NCBI GenBank assembly: GCA_030522415.1
Contig: CM060104.1
Coordinates: 9,931,501-9,995,500 of the forward strand
From: Channallabes apus
Taxonomy: Eukaryota; Chordata; Actinopteri; Siluriformes; Clariidae
Length of the DNA: 64,000 nucleotides
Direction: 5' to 3'
Positions 29,252 to 40,185 of the stretch are shown here, piece by piece. Positions within the stretch are counted from its first letter, which is position 1, and each line of letters opens with the position of its first letter. Below the pieces are notes generated by a model. That model was not told the origin of the DNA. It saw nothing but the letters and a program-made list of their open reading frames with translations, and ran no database searches. The translations under genes and the position numbers were made by a program.

Positions 29252-29741
29252 ACCGGTGTTCATGGCATGTTGTCTCTCTGCTCTTTCTTGTTCGCTTTTT
29301 ATGGTTGTTTTATTAATAACATTGCTTATACATGACGCTACCTCTGCACTGATGTATGATCGTCATACACTTTTAAACATTCAAAGTTCATATGAGAAAT
29401 ATTTCGAAGATGGAAGAGGCGAGCTGCAGGCCCCAATTACTAAGCCGCCGCTAATTATTCCTACCTGGCTTAAACGTGAGCCTTGGCCTCCTCTGGAAAA
29501 AAAACGGCGGCGCCGTGGAAAGAGGGGAGTAAAGTTGGTAAAACTAAAAGCGTATTTGGTCTCTCTTCCGAGAACGCCTGGCCCAGAGGATGTGCTACTG
29601 CAGGAATGGCGTGGTGGCCGGGTGCTACTGTATATCGACGCTCGGAGAGAGCGTTGTTGCGGTGGTGCAGCCCATCGGACTGGCGGAGCCCGTGGTGGCA
29701 CATCGTTGGCGTGCCTTGCGTCCTCACTGGAGGGGAACTAA
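29252..29741 (+). pseudogene. LINE N-terminal ORF region
   Basis: The frame has a hydrophobic segment (LFMVVLLITLLIHDATSA), then YDRHTLLNIQSS and a basic RRRRGKRGVKLVK run, as seen at the start of many teleost CR1/L2-group ORFs before the endonuclease. Opened by an in-frame ATG at 29223 or 29247. The frame closes at 29741 and the coding sense continues in another frame, so it is broken. Confidence 0.5.
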
Positions 29742-30748
29742 TCTGCGGAACCTGTACCACTTGGCCCGCAGCAGTCTTATGGTGTCTCGGTGGATGATGC
29801 GGGACCAGCAATCAGGTTGGCGCTGATAAATGCTCGTTCATTGAGAAACAAGACCTTTATTTTAAACGAGTTCATTAGAGCTCGAAAGTTAGATTTTCTA
29901 TTTATTATTGAAACTTGTCTGTTTTTGGAGAAATGGCGCCTAGTAATTTTGTAGTTTTTAATACTCCCCGAGAAACGGGAAGGGGAGGTGTTATAGCATC
30001 CATTTTTAAGGATACTTTTATTTGCAATAGGCTCAATTTTGAGCGTTTTGAACTTCAAGTGTTTGAAATGCGGCTGTCATCTCCTGTGCTTTGTGCTATT
30101 GCCTATCGACCGCCTGGATTTAATAATTCAATTCAATTCAATTCAGTTTTATTTGTATAGCGCTTTTAACAATTGACATTGTCTCAAAACAGCTTTACAC
30201 AATCAAAAGAATTATTTAAGTTTGTATGGAATGTGAATGTGTATGAATCAAAATGTTCAGATATTCCCTGGCGAGCAAGCCCAAGGGCGACAGTGGCAAG
30301 GAAAAACTCCCTGAGACGGTAATAGGAAGAAACCTTGAGAGGAACCAGACTCGACAGGGAACCCATCCTCATCTGGGTGAAACAGATAGCAGGAAATGAT
30401 CTGCATTTATACAGTGTTAAATGTTAGGTTCAGCTATAATAGTTGATGTCAATTGATGTTATAATACTTGATGTAAAATGGAGTCCAGTAGTTATTCGAC
30501 TTGTAGAAAGTTCCAGTCCTGAACTATCGAATTGTCAAGTCCTCAGAGAAACAGCTGACCACACCAGTCGAGGCCAGAACCATCTTCTAAGTATAGAGAA
30601 TCATCCCCAGACACCAGACGCATCCTAAAGAGACACACGGGGCATCCATGCGATGAGACCTCCAACCAGAAACCGGGCACCAGGATGGATCAGACAGGTC
30701 CGGAGGGCAGAGGGAGTCTGGATCACTGGCAGCTCAGGAACCACGTGT

Positions 30749-30843
30749 AGCTCGACAGAGAGAGAGAGAGAAAGAGTGAAAGGGGGAGACAGGGGGAGAG
30801 AGGAAAGAGAAAGAGGGGGAGGAAGAGAAGAGGAGGAGAGATT
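30749..30843. repeat. GA-rich low-complexity tract
   Basis: Purine-rich GAGAGAGA/GGGGGAGA sequence inside the L2 3' UTR, opposite a pyrimidine strand. Confidence 0.85.
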
Positions 30844-31135
30844 GCAATTAGGTATGGTCACAGTCACAATGTCTAATGTGAATGTATATTTACTGTAGAG
30901 TGCAAGCAGGGACTCCGGCAGGACTAACTATGACAGCATAACTAAAAGGGAGAGCCAGAAGGAAACACAAACATGAGGGCTCCCTGAGATGTAAAGCAAA
31001 CAATCACCTCACCGTCAACAAACCTGAGTGATCAAATGAGACTGAGGAAGACAGCATCTAAACATACCAGTTCACCATAATACTCTACGTCCATGAGTCC
31101 CCCAGATCTGCTCCTTTACCTTATGGCAAATCTAT

Positions 31136-31402
31136 TTATAATAATGCTTGGTTAAATAAATAGGTTTTTAGCCTAAACTTAAACACTGAGACTGTGTCTG
31201 AGTCCCGAACACTATTTGGAAGACTATTCCATAATTTTGGGGCTTTGTAAGAAAAAGCTCTGCCTCCAGCTGTAGTTTTCATAATACGCGGTACTGATAA
31301 GCAGCCTGCATCCTTTGACCGAAGTAGGCGTGGCGGATCGTAAGACACTAGCAGTTCGCTCAGATACTGCGGCGCGAGACCATTTAATGCCTTATATGTC
31401 AA
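31136..31402 (-). pseudogene. L2-type LINE ORF2 C-terminal fragment
   Basis: An 88-residue open frame with the conserved NGLAPQYLSELL, GGRAFSYKAPKLWNSLPNSV and FKFRLKTYLF elements. The reverse transcriptase core is absent (5' truncation), so this is a dead end-fragment. Confidence 0.7.
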
Positions 31403-32078
31403 GAGTAGTATTTTAAAATCAATGCGAAATTTCGAATTGAACTAATATGCGAATAAGAACTTTATTTCAGAGTTGTCTGTGTTTTTAGCGGACATTATTG
31501 TGAAATATGATAAAATATTAATACTGGGGGATTTCAATATTCATATATGCTGTCCAACAAATTCTTTTTCAAAGGACTTTGTAAATCTTATTGATTCTGT
31601 TGGCCTTCAGCAAATGGTTAATGGTCCCATAATGGACACATATTCATGGTCACACGTTGGACTTGATCCTGTCAATTGGTTTATCAGTCAGTGACATTAT
31701 CATAGATGATCTCTTGGTTGCTGATCACAATCCTATTTTATTTACTGTCTTCCCTCCATATCAACCAAAAAAAGTTAGTATTACAAAGAGACTGGTTCGA
31801 TAAAATCAACTACACATGGGGATTTTAATGAAATTTTTATGGACTCTTTGCAAAATATAAAAATGGACCTCTTATCACCCCATCTTAGTGTGGATGAGTC
31901 GGCTAATACTTTTAACTCTGTGTGTTTGGATACACTTGATCAGGTAGCGCTTCTTAGGCAGGTACATAGAAAGCACAAACCAACTCCATGGTTAAATGGA
32001 CAAATTTGATCCCTAAGAAGGGAATGTAGAATATGTGAATGGAAATGGAAGAAAGATAAGCTGCAAATCTCTTATGAA

Positions 32079-33233
32079 ATGTTGAAAGTTTTGTTGTCTA
32101 AATTTCAACGGGCTGTAAAATCTGCTAGGACAAGCTTTTTTGCAAATGTTATTGAGAATAATCGCCAAAATCCGAGAGTCCTGTTTTCAACAATTGATTT
32201 TGTGCTGAATCCTAAATTAGAGGCAACTGTTGCTTCATCTGTTGATTTATGTGAAAGTTTTTTACACTTCTTTGTTGATTGCGTATCGGAGATTCGGAAT
32301 AATATACAGCAGTGTACATATGTGCCTTTGAATGCACTAGAAATCAGTGCAAATCTAATGCAACTTGAGCCTATTTCTATTATTACTTTTAATGACAATG
32401 TTTCTAAGCTAAAGCCTACTTCTGCTCCTCAAGATATTATTCCAACACCTCTGTTAAAGCAAGTCACTGAATCGGTCGGCCCATATATGGTTTCTATTAT
32501 AAATAAAAGTGTACTTTCAGGGATTGTGCCCGAGTATTGTAAACATGCTGTAGTTCAGCCTTTGTTGAAAAAAGAAAATCTGGATAAGAGAATTCTTTGC
32601 AATTATAGACCAATCTCAAAACTTCCATTTCTGGCAAAAATTCTAGAGAAATGTGTTCTGACCCAACTGGAGTCATTTATTGACGAAAATCACATTGGTG
32701 AAGTATTTCAGTCGGGTTTTAAGAAGCACCATAGCACAGAGACCGTGTTATTGAAGGTTTTTAATGATATTTTTTTGTCAATCGATCAAGGGAATGTGAC
32801 TGTTCTTCTGCTGCTGGATCTTACAGCAGCGTTTGATACGGTTGACCACGATATTCTAATTTCCCGGCTTGAAACCTGTGTAGGCATCTCTGGAAATGCC
32901 TTAAATTGGTTTAAGTCCTATCTCCTAAATAGACGTTTCTCTGTTTGTATGGGTGAATGTACATCAATTTCATCACCTTTATCGTGTGGCATTCCACAAG
33001 GGTCCGTTTTGGTACCACTTCTTTTTTCTGTCTATATGCTTCCTTTGGGTTCAATTCTGTGTAAATACAGTGTGTCATTTCACTGCTATGCAGATGATAC
33101 ACAGCTGTATATACCACTTAAGTCAAATGACTCCACTGCCATAGAAAGATTGCTGGCTTGTCTTAATGAAGTTAAGGCATGGATGTCTATAAATTTTTTG
33201 AGCCTAAATGAATCGAAAACAGAATTGATTTAG
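32079..33233 (+). pseudogene. CR1/L2-type LINE reverse transcriptase
   Basis: A 384-residue open frame with the RT fingers (NYRPISKLPFLAKILEKCV), LLLDLTAAFDTVDHDIL (motif A with the first aspartate), CGIPQGSVLVPLLFSVYM (motif B) and CYADDTQLYIP (motif C, YADD at 33087-33098). The frame stops at TAG 33231, where related elements continue, and the upstream endonuclease is out of frame. The RT core itself looks intact, but the element as a whole is not. Confidence 0.85.
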
Positions 33234-33850
33234 TTTGGTCCCTCCGAACCTGATAACGCAGTTGAATCTAAGCTGGGTCCTTTGTGCCAGTTTAGAAAAT
33301 ATCATGTAAAAAATCTGGGGATGATTTGTGATAGTGCACTTAAATTTGACAAGCAAATTAATGAAATCGTTAGAACGAGCTTCTTTAAACTGAGGATGAT
33401 TTCCAAAATAAAGTCCTTTTTATCCAAGAAAGATTTGGAAAAGGTATGCATTTGTTATTTCGAGATTGGATTATTGTAACTCGCTATATTATGGTGCTCA
33501 AAATAAAGTCTTAGATAGATTGCAGATGGTCCAGAATGCGGCTGCAAGACTGCTTACAAGCACGTGCAAATTCGAACGTATTACTCCGGTGTTAAAAGCT
33601 TTGCATTGGTTGCCTGTTACTTTTAGGATAAATTAAAAATTTTTATTATTTGTTTTCAAATCTTTACATGGTTTAGCACCAACCTATATTGCCGATCTAA
33701 TCCAGGAACAAAAGTCAACGAGATTATTACGATCTCAATCACAGAAACTTCTTGTTGTTGCTCGGTTTAAGATGATGACAGTTATGGAACAGTTTGCCTT
33801 CATATATTAGGGACTTGCCTACGCGTGGCCAGTTTAAAAGCCATTTGAAG
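33234..33850 (+). pseudogene. CR1/L2-type LINE C-terminal region
   Basis: Fragments in shifting frames: VKNLGMICDSALKFDKQINE (33303-33362), then LDRLQMVQNAAARLLTST and HWLPVTFRI, SLHGLAPTYIADL and LPTRGQFKSHLKTY. This is the order seen after the RT in this LINE group. At least three frame breaks. Confidence 0.7.
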
Positions 33851-33851
33851 A

Positions 33852-34114
33852 CATATGCGCCCCCCACTCTGTCATCCGCTTTCCACTCCGCTCAAACCCC
33901 CCCTCCCATCCCCCACCCGGTATTCTCCGCTCGATCAGCTTCTGTGCGGCTCATTCAGGGGCGGCGCGAGCGCAGGGATCACAGATAATAGAAAACCGCT
34001 TAGCGGCACAGATTATTATTTTTTACTCCAGGTTCGTGTACCGCCCCCCACGTGACATAAAAAAATGCCGCCCTGGGCGGCTGACCACTTCGCCCTACCC
34101 TAAAACCACCACTG
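33852..34114 (-). mobile_element. hAT-like short element (copy of 62139-62405)
   Basis: Reverse-complement reading from 34114 (CAGTGGTGGTTTTAGGGTAG, then GCCGCCCAGGGCGGCATTTT, CATAATCTGTGCCGCTAAGCG-like and GCCGCACAGAAGCTGA) follows the element at 62139-62405. The far end is GC-rich and its terminus is unclear. It splits the C-terminal region of the surrounding LINE from its 3' UTR. Confidence 0.65.
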
Positions 34115-34295
34115 GCGTTCGATCAAGGATAAGTGTGAAGGGCGTTAGTGTCATATATTTCTTTTTTAAACTCTATTTTAGATATATGGCTATATTCTGT
34201 CTTTTATCTGTCTTTTGTTGTTTGTGTTATTGTTTGTACAGCACTATGGTCAACATTGTTTTTTTTTTTCAGGTGCTTTAGAAATAAATTTGAAT

Positions 34296-35260
34296 TATTA
34301 TGGGGAAACACATGCTTAACAAGACAGACTCCAATACACAAAATATAAGCACTATGTTGAGACATATGCTTACTGACATAACACACACAAGCTAGGGCTG
34401 TAGCTGAAGACGGGGACAAGACGAGAGGCCAGAGCCACGAGGCAGGGCCACGATCCACGGCCACGAGCCACGACTAAGGCTAAAGACATGGCAATCAGCT
34501 AAACATGGCTATTAGCCAACCATGGCAGTTAGCTAAACATAAATTTTGCCTACTGTAACATGCACTTAGCTACACTTACCTAATAGCTACGACAACACTA
34601 CAGACCTGAGACACAGAAGGGACACTCGAAGGCTAGGCTAGGCTCGGCTCAGGGACACTCGAAGGCTAGGCTAGGCTAAGGGACACTCGAAGGCTAGGCT
34701 AAGGGACACTCAAAGGCTAGGCTAGGCTAAGGGACACTCGAAGGCTAGGGGACACTCGAAGGCTAGGCTAGGCTAAGGGACACTCGAAGGCTAGGCTAAG
34801 GGACACTCGAAGGCTAGGCTAGGCTAAGAGACACTCGAAGGCTAGGCTAGGCTAAGGGACACTCGAAGGCTAGGCTAGGCTAAGGGACACTCGGAGGCTA
34901 ATCCTAGGGACACATGGAGGCTAATCCTAGGGACACATGGAGGCTAATCTTAGGAACACATGGAGGCTAATCTTAGGGACACACAAGGGACACACAGAGC
35001 TAACTACTTACCTACACTCTAAGACACAACACAACAGGACTCAACACAGAATCAGCTCCAGGCACACAAGAACACCATAAGCACATTTAGCCTGGGAACA
35101 TGCTTAGTTATTATGGGATAACATAAAATACAAAATAACAATATCAAATAAACCAACATAAAAAAAAAGGAAAAAACAATACACAAAACAAAATGCCCAC
35201 TTAACTGACAGTACAGAATAAACGTTCAATGCTCAACCCAGTTTCCCAGACTACTCAGCT
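34296..35260. repeat. tandem unit B, right part
   Basis: It resumes unit B after the LINE: ATTATGGGGAAACACATGC, then ATATAAGCACTATGTTGAGA, CTAGGGCTGTAGCTGAAGAC and the GCTAAACATGG words, matching 27852-28310. It differs from unit A by the expanded minisatellite at 34615-34990. The right limit is uncertain. Confidence 0.65.
34615..34990. repeat. minisatellite, unit about 18-28 bp
   Basis: About eleven copies of GGGACACTCGAAGGCTAGG with one or two following GCTAGGCTAA modules, then about four copies of GGACACATGGAGGCTAATC. Unit A at 28241-28290 has one of each, so the array expanded in this copy. Confidence 0.9.
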
Positions 35261-35867
35261 ATTTATTGAAGATTTAATGGCTTGCCTAAGTTCAGGTGTG
35301 CACTCGCATCACCTGACCGAGGTTCCTTCTGGGAAACTGAGTCTGCAAAACAGAAACTACAAAAAGCAAAACAGTACCCTCTAGCGGCGATTCCTTACAA
35401 ACACAGCCATCTACTAGGAGATTTTAGAGAACTTAATGTTTCTGTATGCTGACAAGCTCTATGAAAATGGTGATTTCTGTACTTTCGTAGTACAGTACAT
35501 GCCCATAGTGCCAAAACTACTGTACTTTATGACTAACTGATTTGCTGACCATTATATTACTGTGCTTGATCTCTATGGTGTATTATGAGAAGATAAGAGC
35601 TAACCAATCCAACAACAAAGACAATCTAAAGGTTGCTATCAAAGCTACTTGGTCTTGAACACCAGTGCTTCAGGCTGCTCGCCTCTATACCATGCCACAT
35701 TGAGGAAGTAATTTGTGCAAAAGGAGCCCTGACCAACTATTAAGTGCATAAGTGACCACAATTTTTCTGGTTTTCTATATTGTAAATCCATTTTGTATTC
35801 ATCTTTGTAAATATTCTAAAATTGTGCGATGGATTTTTTGATTTTCATGAACTCTCACTTTATTAAA

Positions 35868-36130
35868 TTTTTTTTATACCTCTTTATCCTGTATACAGGG
35901 TCACGAGGGGCCTGGACAAATCCCAGGGGACTTAGGGGGTACACCCTGGACAGAGTACCAATCCATCACAGGGCACACACTACGGGCAATTTGGAAACAA
36001 CATTCAGCCTAATCTGCATGTCTTTGGACTTTGGGGAGAAACCAGGGTACCCGGGGGAAATCCAGCAAGCACAGGGAAAACATGTGCACACAGACCCGAG
36101 GTGGGAATTGAACCCGGGCAAAGGCCAGCC
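35868..36130 (-). mobile_element. SINE fragment (same family as 2114-2438), minus orientation
   Basis: It contains ATCCATCACAGGGCACACAC, GTCTTTGGACTTTGGGGAGA and GGGAATTGAACCCGGGC, decayed versions of the SINE core and reversed B box. Confidence 0.65.
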
Positions 36131-37400
36131 TGTCTGACTCAATCTCGCGAAAAGGGCAATGCAGGACAGCTTGTCAAAGAGTCAAAGATATCCAGGATTA
36201 TAGGCACCATAACACCCAGAGGATCTCTTTATCACGGTTGTTCAGGTCACCTGCCATGATAATGTTTACCAGGTGTCTTTTTTTATTCTCAGAAGATTTA
36301 AAAGGACAATGATCTTTAAAAAGGAGATCATTATCTGCATTCTGGGAATCTTTACAGCTTTAGTATAGTGAATGATAGCTGCTTAATCCTTCCAATCTAT
36401 CCTCTTGTCTAGACTCGAAGAATAGACAACTTAAATCCAACACTGTAAAAAGAAACCTAAGCCTAATGTTTGAATTTAAGCATTAAATGCTTTTTATGGC
36501 TTGCCCAATGGATATTTTTGCCAAGCAAACAATGCTACAAATGCTGATGTAAAGCACAGCCTGACAGACACAAAGAAGGGATCTGATATCATTTGTTTCT
36601 GATTTATTTGGACTGAACACATATTCTGTGCTTAATATCTATCTATTTTAGATCAGTTGTGTAAACTTGCCATGAAATACTGTAATACTGTTTCTGAAGG
36701 ATTGATCGGACATTTTTACCTTTATTGTATATTTACAGCATTTTGGCAGATACTTTTATCAAGGGGAAAACTTACAAAAAGTCCATCAAGAATGTCTTCA
36801 ATCTAGGACAAATCAGTCAGGATTTATAAATACTAGCAAAAAAAATAAATCCTGTTACATAGGTGTTGGTAGAACTATGTTAGTACTGGGTCAACCAGGA
36901 ATAACATATTTATGACTATAACAGACATTTTAATCCAATGACTGCTTATTTAGATCTGTTAAAATATGGTTTACAGTATGTACTGACTGGGTCAATGCGG
37001 TTATAAGAATCCGTTCTTTAGTTCATGTGTGCATTATTGAATACGTCTTTCTTACCCTTGGAGGCAAGTTAAAAGCCCCAAAACTCTTCTGCAACTACCA
37101 TTATTGACTGCTTACAGAGCAGGCTGGAGCTGAACACTGGGTCTATTCAAACTAATAATTTTCTCTGGCATCAATTCTGGAATTGGTAAATGGTAAAAAA
37201 ATAAATAAAAAATGAGATCACTCAGTTAAAAAAATACAAATGAGGAGAACATGTTTCTCTCTCCACTACACCAGCAGTGATAACTGTGTATGTTTACTTC
37301 TGTTTAATCTTAACCTGTCCCATTTCACCACTAATGCACTTTATTCATTCCTCCATGGGTCATTTTTTATTATATTAAACAGGGCAATTATCTGTATTGC
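36131..37400. other. intergenic sequence with a short SINE relic
   Basis: No gene recognised. 36729-36800 (ACAGCATTTTGGCAGATACT) is a decayed relative of the SINE at 12900-13095. Confidence 0.4.
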
Positions 37401-37402
37401 AG

Positions 37403-37443
37403 GTGTGTGTGGTTTTGTGTGTATGTGTGTGTGTGTGTGTGTG
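37403..37443. repeat. (GT)n microsatellite
   Basis: About 35 bases of TGTG repeats followed by a short TATATATA run. Confidence 0.9.
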
Positions 37444-38339
37444 CACAGTATATATATATACAGTATGTGTGCACAACAAGAAAACTGTTCTACTGTACAT
37501 GTTATTTAGCGTACGGCCCTTGTCTCAAAACAACAACAAAAAAAAGACTCCTCAAGCAACTGATAAGTTACTAGAATTTAATTTCACATTTTAGCAAAAA
37601 ACAGCCAGAGTGATGACATAAAAAAGTAAGGGTTTATGCTAAGATGCTGAAATATTAAACCACCTGACAGGATATAAAGATAAGGACTACCATATGAGAT
37701 CTTGAACAAGAGCTCCAGCTAGAGTAGGTTTGAGGAAAGTGGTCATGAATAAAATCCAGATGTGTTTAGGCAATCCTGTCAGAGTAGAGTTTTGGGTATC
37801 TATGTGCTGTATCCAGTGAACAAATTGGAGGAGCTAAAAGAATTGACATTTCATCTGTTAAATAAAGGTGTCTTTAATGATGTGCAACTTCATGAGATCA
37901 AGTCAAACCAAGATGTGAGATTAAATTTCTCATGAATTAAGACATAAGACTGATTAACATTACAAAAGACATCTAGCATGCAGTAGTACGGTGATGAGAG
38001 ACTTAGTAGCAGTAAAACATTTGAAGGCCCATGAATGATCCTAGCTGAGGTGTCTCCGAGCCCACTGCAGTCCAACATTAAAAGAGCTGGAATACCTGAA
38101 TTCTGAAAATTGAGTTGTCACCAACTTGCAGAAAAGACACATCTGTCTGTGGGGAATGTACACAAAATCATTTACAAACACCACTTGCACATTAAGGGAA
38201 TTCGGCTGAGAGTTATTGCCACATCTTGATATAGTCTTGACTGCCCTCCAAGCCATTTCCACATGTTTGGGCCATCTTCATGAGTTGCTGCAAGTACAGA
38301 AAAAATGAAGCAGGCAGTCCAATCCTGGTTCTAGTGTAC

Positions 38340-38480
38340 TGATAAAACTTTTTAGTGAAACACTGGGATAAGTGCATTAGTGTAGCAGGATATTATATAC
38401 AGAAATAAAGGGAGTTTTTACTCTTATACGTAACTGTTATTCTGTTATTCTGTTCAATCAAAAGTCCCAGTCTGACTTCT
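38340..38480 (+). mobile_element. mariner-like 3' remnant, second copy
   Basis: GGGATAAGTGCATTAGTGTAG, AGAAATAAAGGGAGTTTTTA and TCAAAAGTCCCAGTCTGACT parallel the copy at 15400-15590. Family assignment is tentative. Confidence 0.4.
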
Positions 38481-38660
38481 CCGTCATATACAGTAAGCAA
38501 ATCTGTATGAAACTGTAAGATTAAATGTAACTGCAAGCTGAACATACTTTTTTTTCTGTATTTTGTATTAATGAAGCAAATAATAGTTTTATATTTGGTT
38601 ATTATACTGTATTTGCAATTGGTTTGCAGGTTTTGTGTTTTTCTCAATATACATAGAATA

Positions 38661-39330
38661 GTGGAACCTTGGATTAAGAGCATAATTCATTCTGGAAGTG
38701 GGCTCGTATTCCAAAACACTCGTAAACCAAATTGAATTTTCCCATAAGAATAATGGAAACACAAATTATTCGTTCCACAGCCCAAAAAAATAAATACATA
38801 AAAATAATTAAAACAAAATATTAAGTCAAAATAAAACAAATTAACCCACACTTTACCTTTAAAAAAAAGTACAAATAAATCCGACAGATACAGTAAGTGT
38901 TTCTGTTTCTGTGCGTAGGCGCTGTGTGTGCACAGGCGCTGTGCATGTGTGTGAAACTAAAGTAAGCTCAACTCTCCCCCTTCTCGTCTTACACAGTTAC
39001 CCTTCCTCCACTCTTTTCACACATGCGCGCACACAACGGAAACACTGTTTTATCGGAAAAATAAACAAGAAATCTTTCTAATGACACTCGATTGAGCGAT
39101 ACACTAACAAAATCACTGCTGTAAAGTAAAAATAAAACAAATTAACCTGAAATTTACCTTTGAAAAGAATTGTGACAAAGCAGTGTTTCTGTGTAGAGCA
39201 GAGAGAAAGAGTGTGTGTGTCTGTGAAGTCGAAAGTAGGAGGGGTCTGTGTGTGTGTGTGTGTGGGGCACGGTGTCCAATGATGCGCACACACACAGACA
39301 CAAAGAGCAAGCTGAGCCTTGAGCAGAGAG
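38661..39330. repeat. dispersed repeat with internal duplication (class unassigned)
   Basis: The left part reads GTGGAACCTTGGATTAAGAG, then CTCGTAAACCAAATTGAAT and ATTATTCGTTCCACAGCCC, a familiar fish interspersed repeat. The block AAAATAAAACAAATTAACC...TTTACCTTT occurs twice (near 38829 and 39129), each followed by GTGTTTCTGT and GT-rich sequence. A matching right terminus was not found. Confidence 0.45.
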
Positions 39331-39577
39331 AGAATGCTTTATTCATCGCAACACGTGGCCACAGTGTTATAGTAAACAGTACACATGTGCACGGATGTTG
39401 ATTATACCAGTAAGAGATGTGCACTAAGACCCAGGCACGGGAGACGATTACCCACGTTCAAAGCATGTGCATGATTAGGGTGGAATGTATGCTTCCTCCT
39501 TCCTAAGAACAATACAGATATGTCCTTTGGCTATTTCACTCAAATTAAGGATTCTAGAGCTGTTCCGTGACTTCCTA

Positions 39578-39705
39578 CCCACTGCACCTCCATGTCATAT
39601 GTTAGAAATGAGAAAATTATAGCTTCCATATTTGTCACTTTTAGAATCCCAAATATGCAAGCTATAATTTTCTCATTCTAACATAAGGCATGGAGGTGCA
39701 GTGGG
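39578..39705. repeat. 128-base near-perfect hairpin
   Basis: The left arm (39578-39634) begins CCCACTGCACCTCCATG; the right arm (39650-39705) ends CATGGAGGTGCAGTGGG. The arms pair over about 56 bases with about three mismatches and one single-base bulge around a 15-base loop. No flanking target duplication was recognised. It could be a fold-back MITE or a locally made inverted duplication; a transcribed small-RNA precursor is possible but unsupported. Confidence 0.9.
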
Positions 39706-39779
39706 AACAATTACACAGCTTCAGTGTCCCTCGTTAGAGCCTTCACTCCAGTTACTTTATACAAGGAGTTTTGCATATT

Positions 39780-40185
39780 CTACCTGCTTCTGTGTGAGTT
39801 TCCACCAGGTTATCTGGTTTTCTCCCATTGCCCAAAACCATTCAGGTTTGGCTATACTAGTACTAATACACAAATACACCATAACTCTGACCAGAATATT
39901 AATGTTTTCAAATATGAATGAGTGAAAAATTGTAACTTGAAAACAATTTACATTCAACTTGGTAGTTGTGAATTCTGAACTTAGGTTTGCATTTCTGCCT
40001 TACTGTATAATTTAGAAATTAAATAGTTCATGCTTCAATTGCCACAAGTGACATCATCGGCGATGATGCATGGCGATTAGCACAGTTGCATTGCACCTCC
40101 AGGACTCAGGGGTTGAATCTCCCCTTTGGTTTGTGTGCTCCTTGTGCTTTGTGGATTCTCTCTAGCTAACCACTAAGCCACAGTG
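39780..40185 (+). repeat. SINE relics
   Basis: 39780-39850 (CTGTGTGAGTTTCCACCAGG, TCTGGTTTTCTCCCATTGCC) and 40070-40160 (GCGATTAGCACAGTTGCATT, GGGTTGAATCTCCC) are decayed pieces of the tRNA-derived SINE family seen at 14193-14560. Confidence 0.5.

Larger units (their letters stand above)
30121..31440 (-). mobile_element. L2-type LINE 3' fragment inserted in minus orientation
   Basis: Minus-strand 31402-31136 encodes MTYKALNGLAPQYLSELLV, RTAGGRAFS-like AGGRAFSYKAPKLWNSLP and SVFKFRLKTYLF, the C-terminal block of teleost L2-group LINEs. This is followed by a long 3' UTR and the tail at 30121-30180 with repeated TTGAATTGAAT. It is 5'-truncated, as typical for LINE copies. A GA-rich tract (about 30750-30843) lies inside. 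Confidence 0.75.
29826..31690 (+). pseudogene. LINE AP-endonuclease domain split by an L2 fragment
   Basis: The first part reads INARSLRNKTFILNEFIRAR and LDFLFIIETCL before 30121. The second resumes near 31465 with SELSVFLADIIVKYDKILIL, GDFNIH and GLQQMVNGPIMDTYSWSH. GDFN-H and the ET-x-L motif are hallmarks of LINE apurinic endonucleases. Frame breaks and the 1.3-kb insertion inactivate it. Confidence 0.7.
29224..34295 (+). mobile_element. CR1/L2-type (Rex1-like) LINE, decayed, with two insertions
   Basis: Pieces in order: ORF start region (29252-29741), AP endonuclease (29826-30120 and 31441-31690), reverse transcriptase (32079-33233), C-terminal region (33234-33850) and a 3' UTR ending TTTAGAAATAAATTTGAA at 34293. 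It is interrupted by a minus-strand L2 3' fragment (30121-31440) and an hAT-like element (about 33852-34114). The insertion limits come from comparison with unit A, which runs uninterrupted through the site. A short ATTAT duplication fits. Clade call is by motif reading and is not certain between CR1, L2 and Rex1. Confidence 0.8.

Noticed and set aside
29223..29741. small secreted or membrane protein (hydrophobic segment near the start)
   Set aside because: The frame lies at the 5' end of the CR1/L2-type LINE and its basic run matches the usual pre-endonuclease region of such ORFs.
32079..33233. 384-codon open frame as a host gene
   Set aside because: It carries LINE reverse transcriptase motifs including YADD and sits inside a recognisable decayed LINE, so it is an element remnant.
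34615..34990. CRISPR-like array
   Set aside because: Repeats are contiguous with no unique spacers, lengths vary by module, and the genome is eukaryotic; it is a minisatellite.
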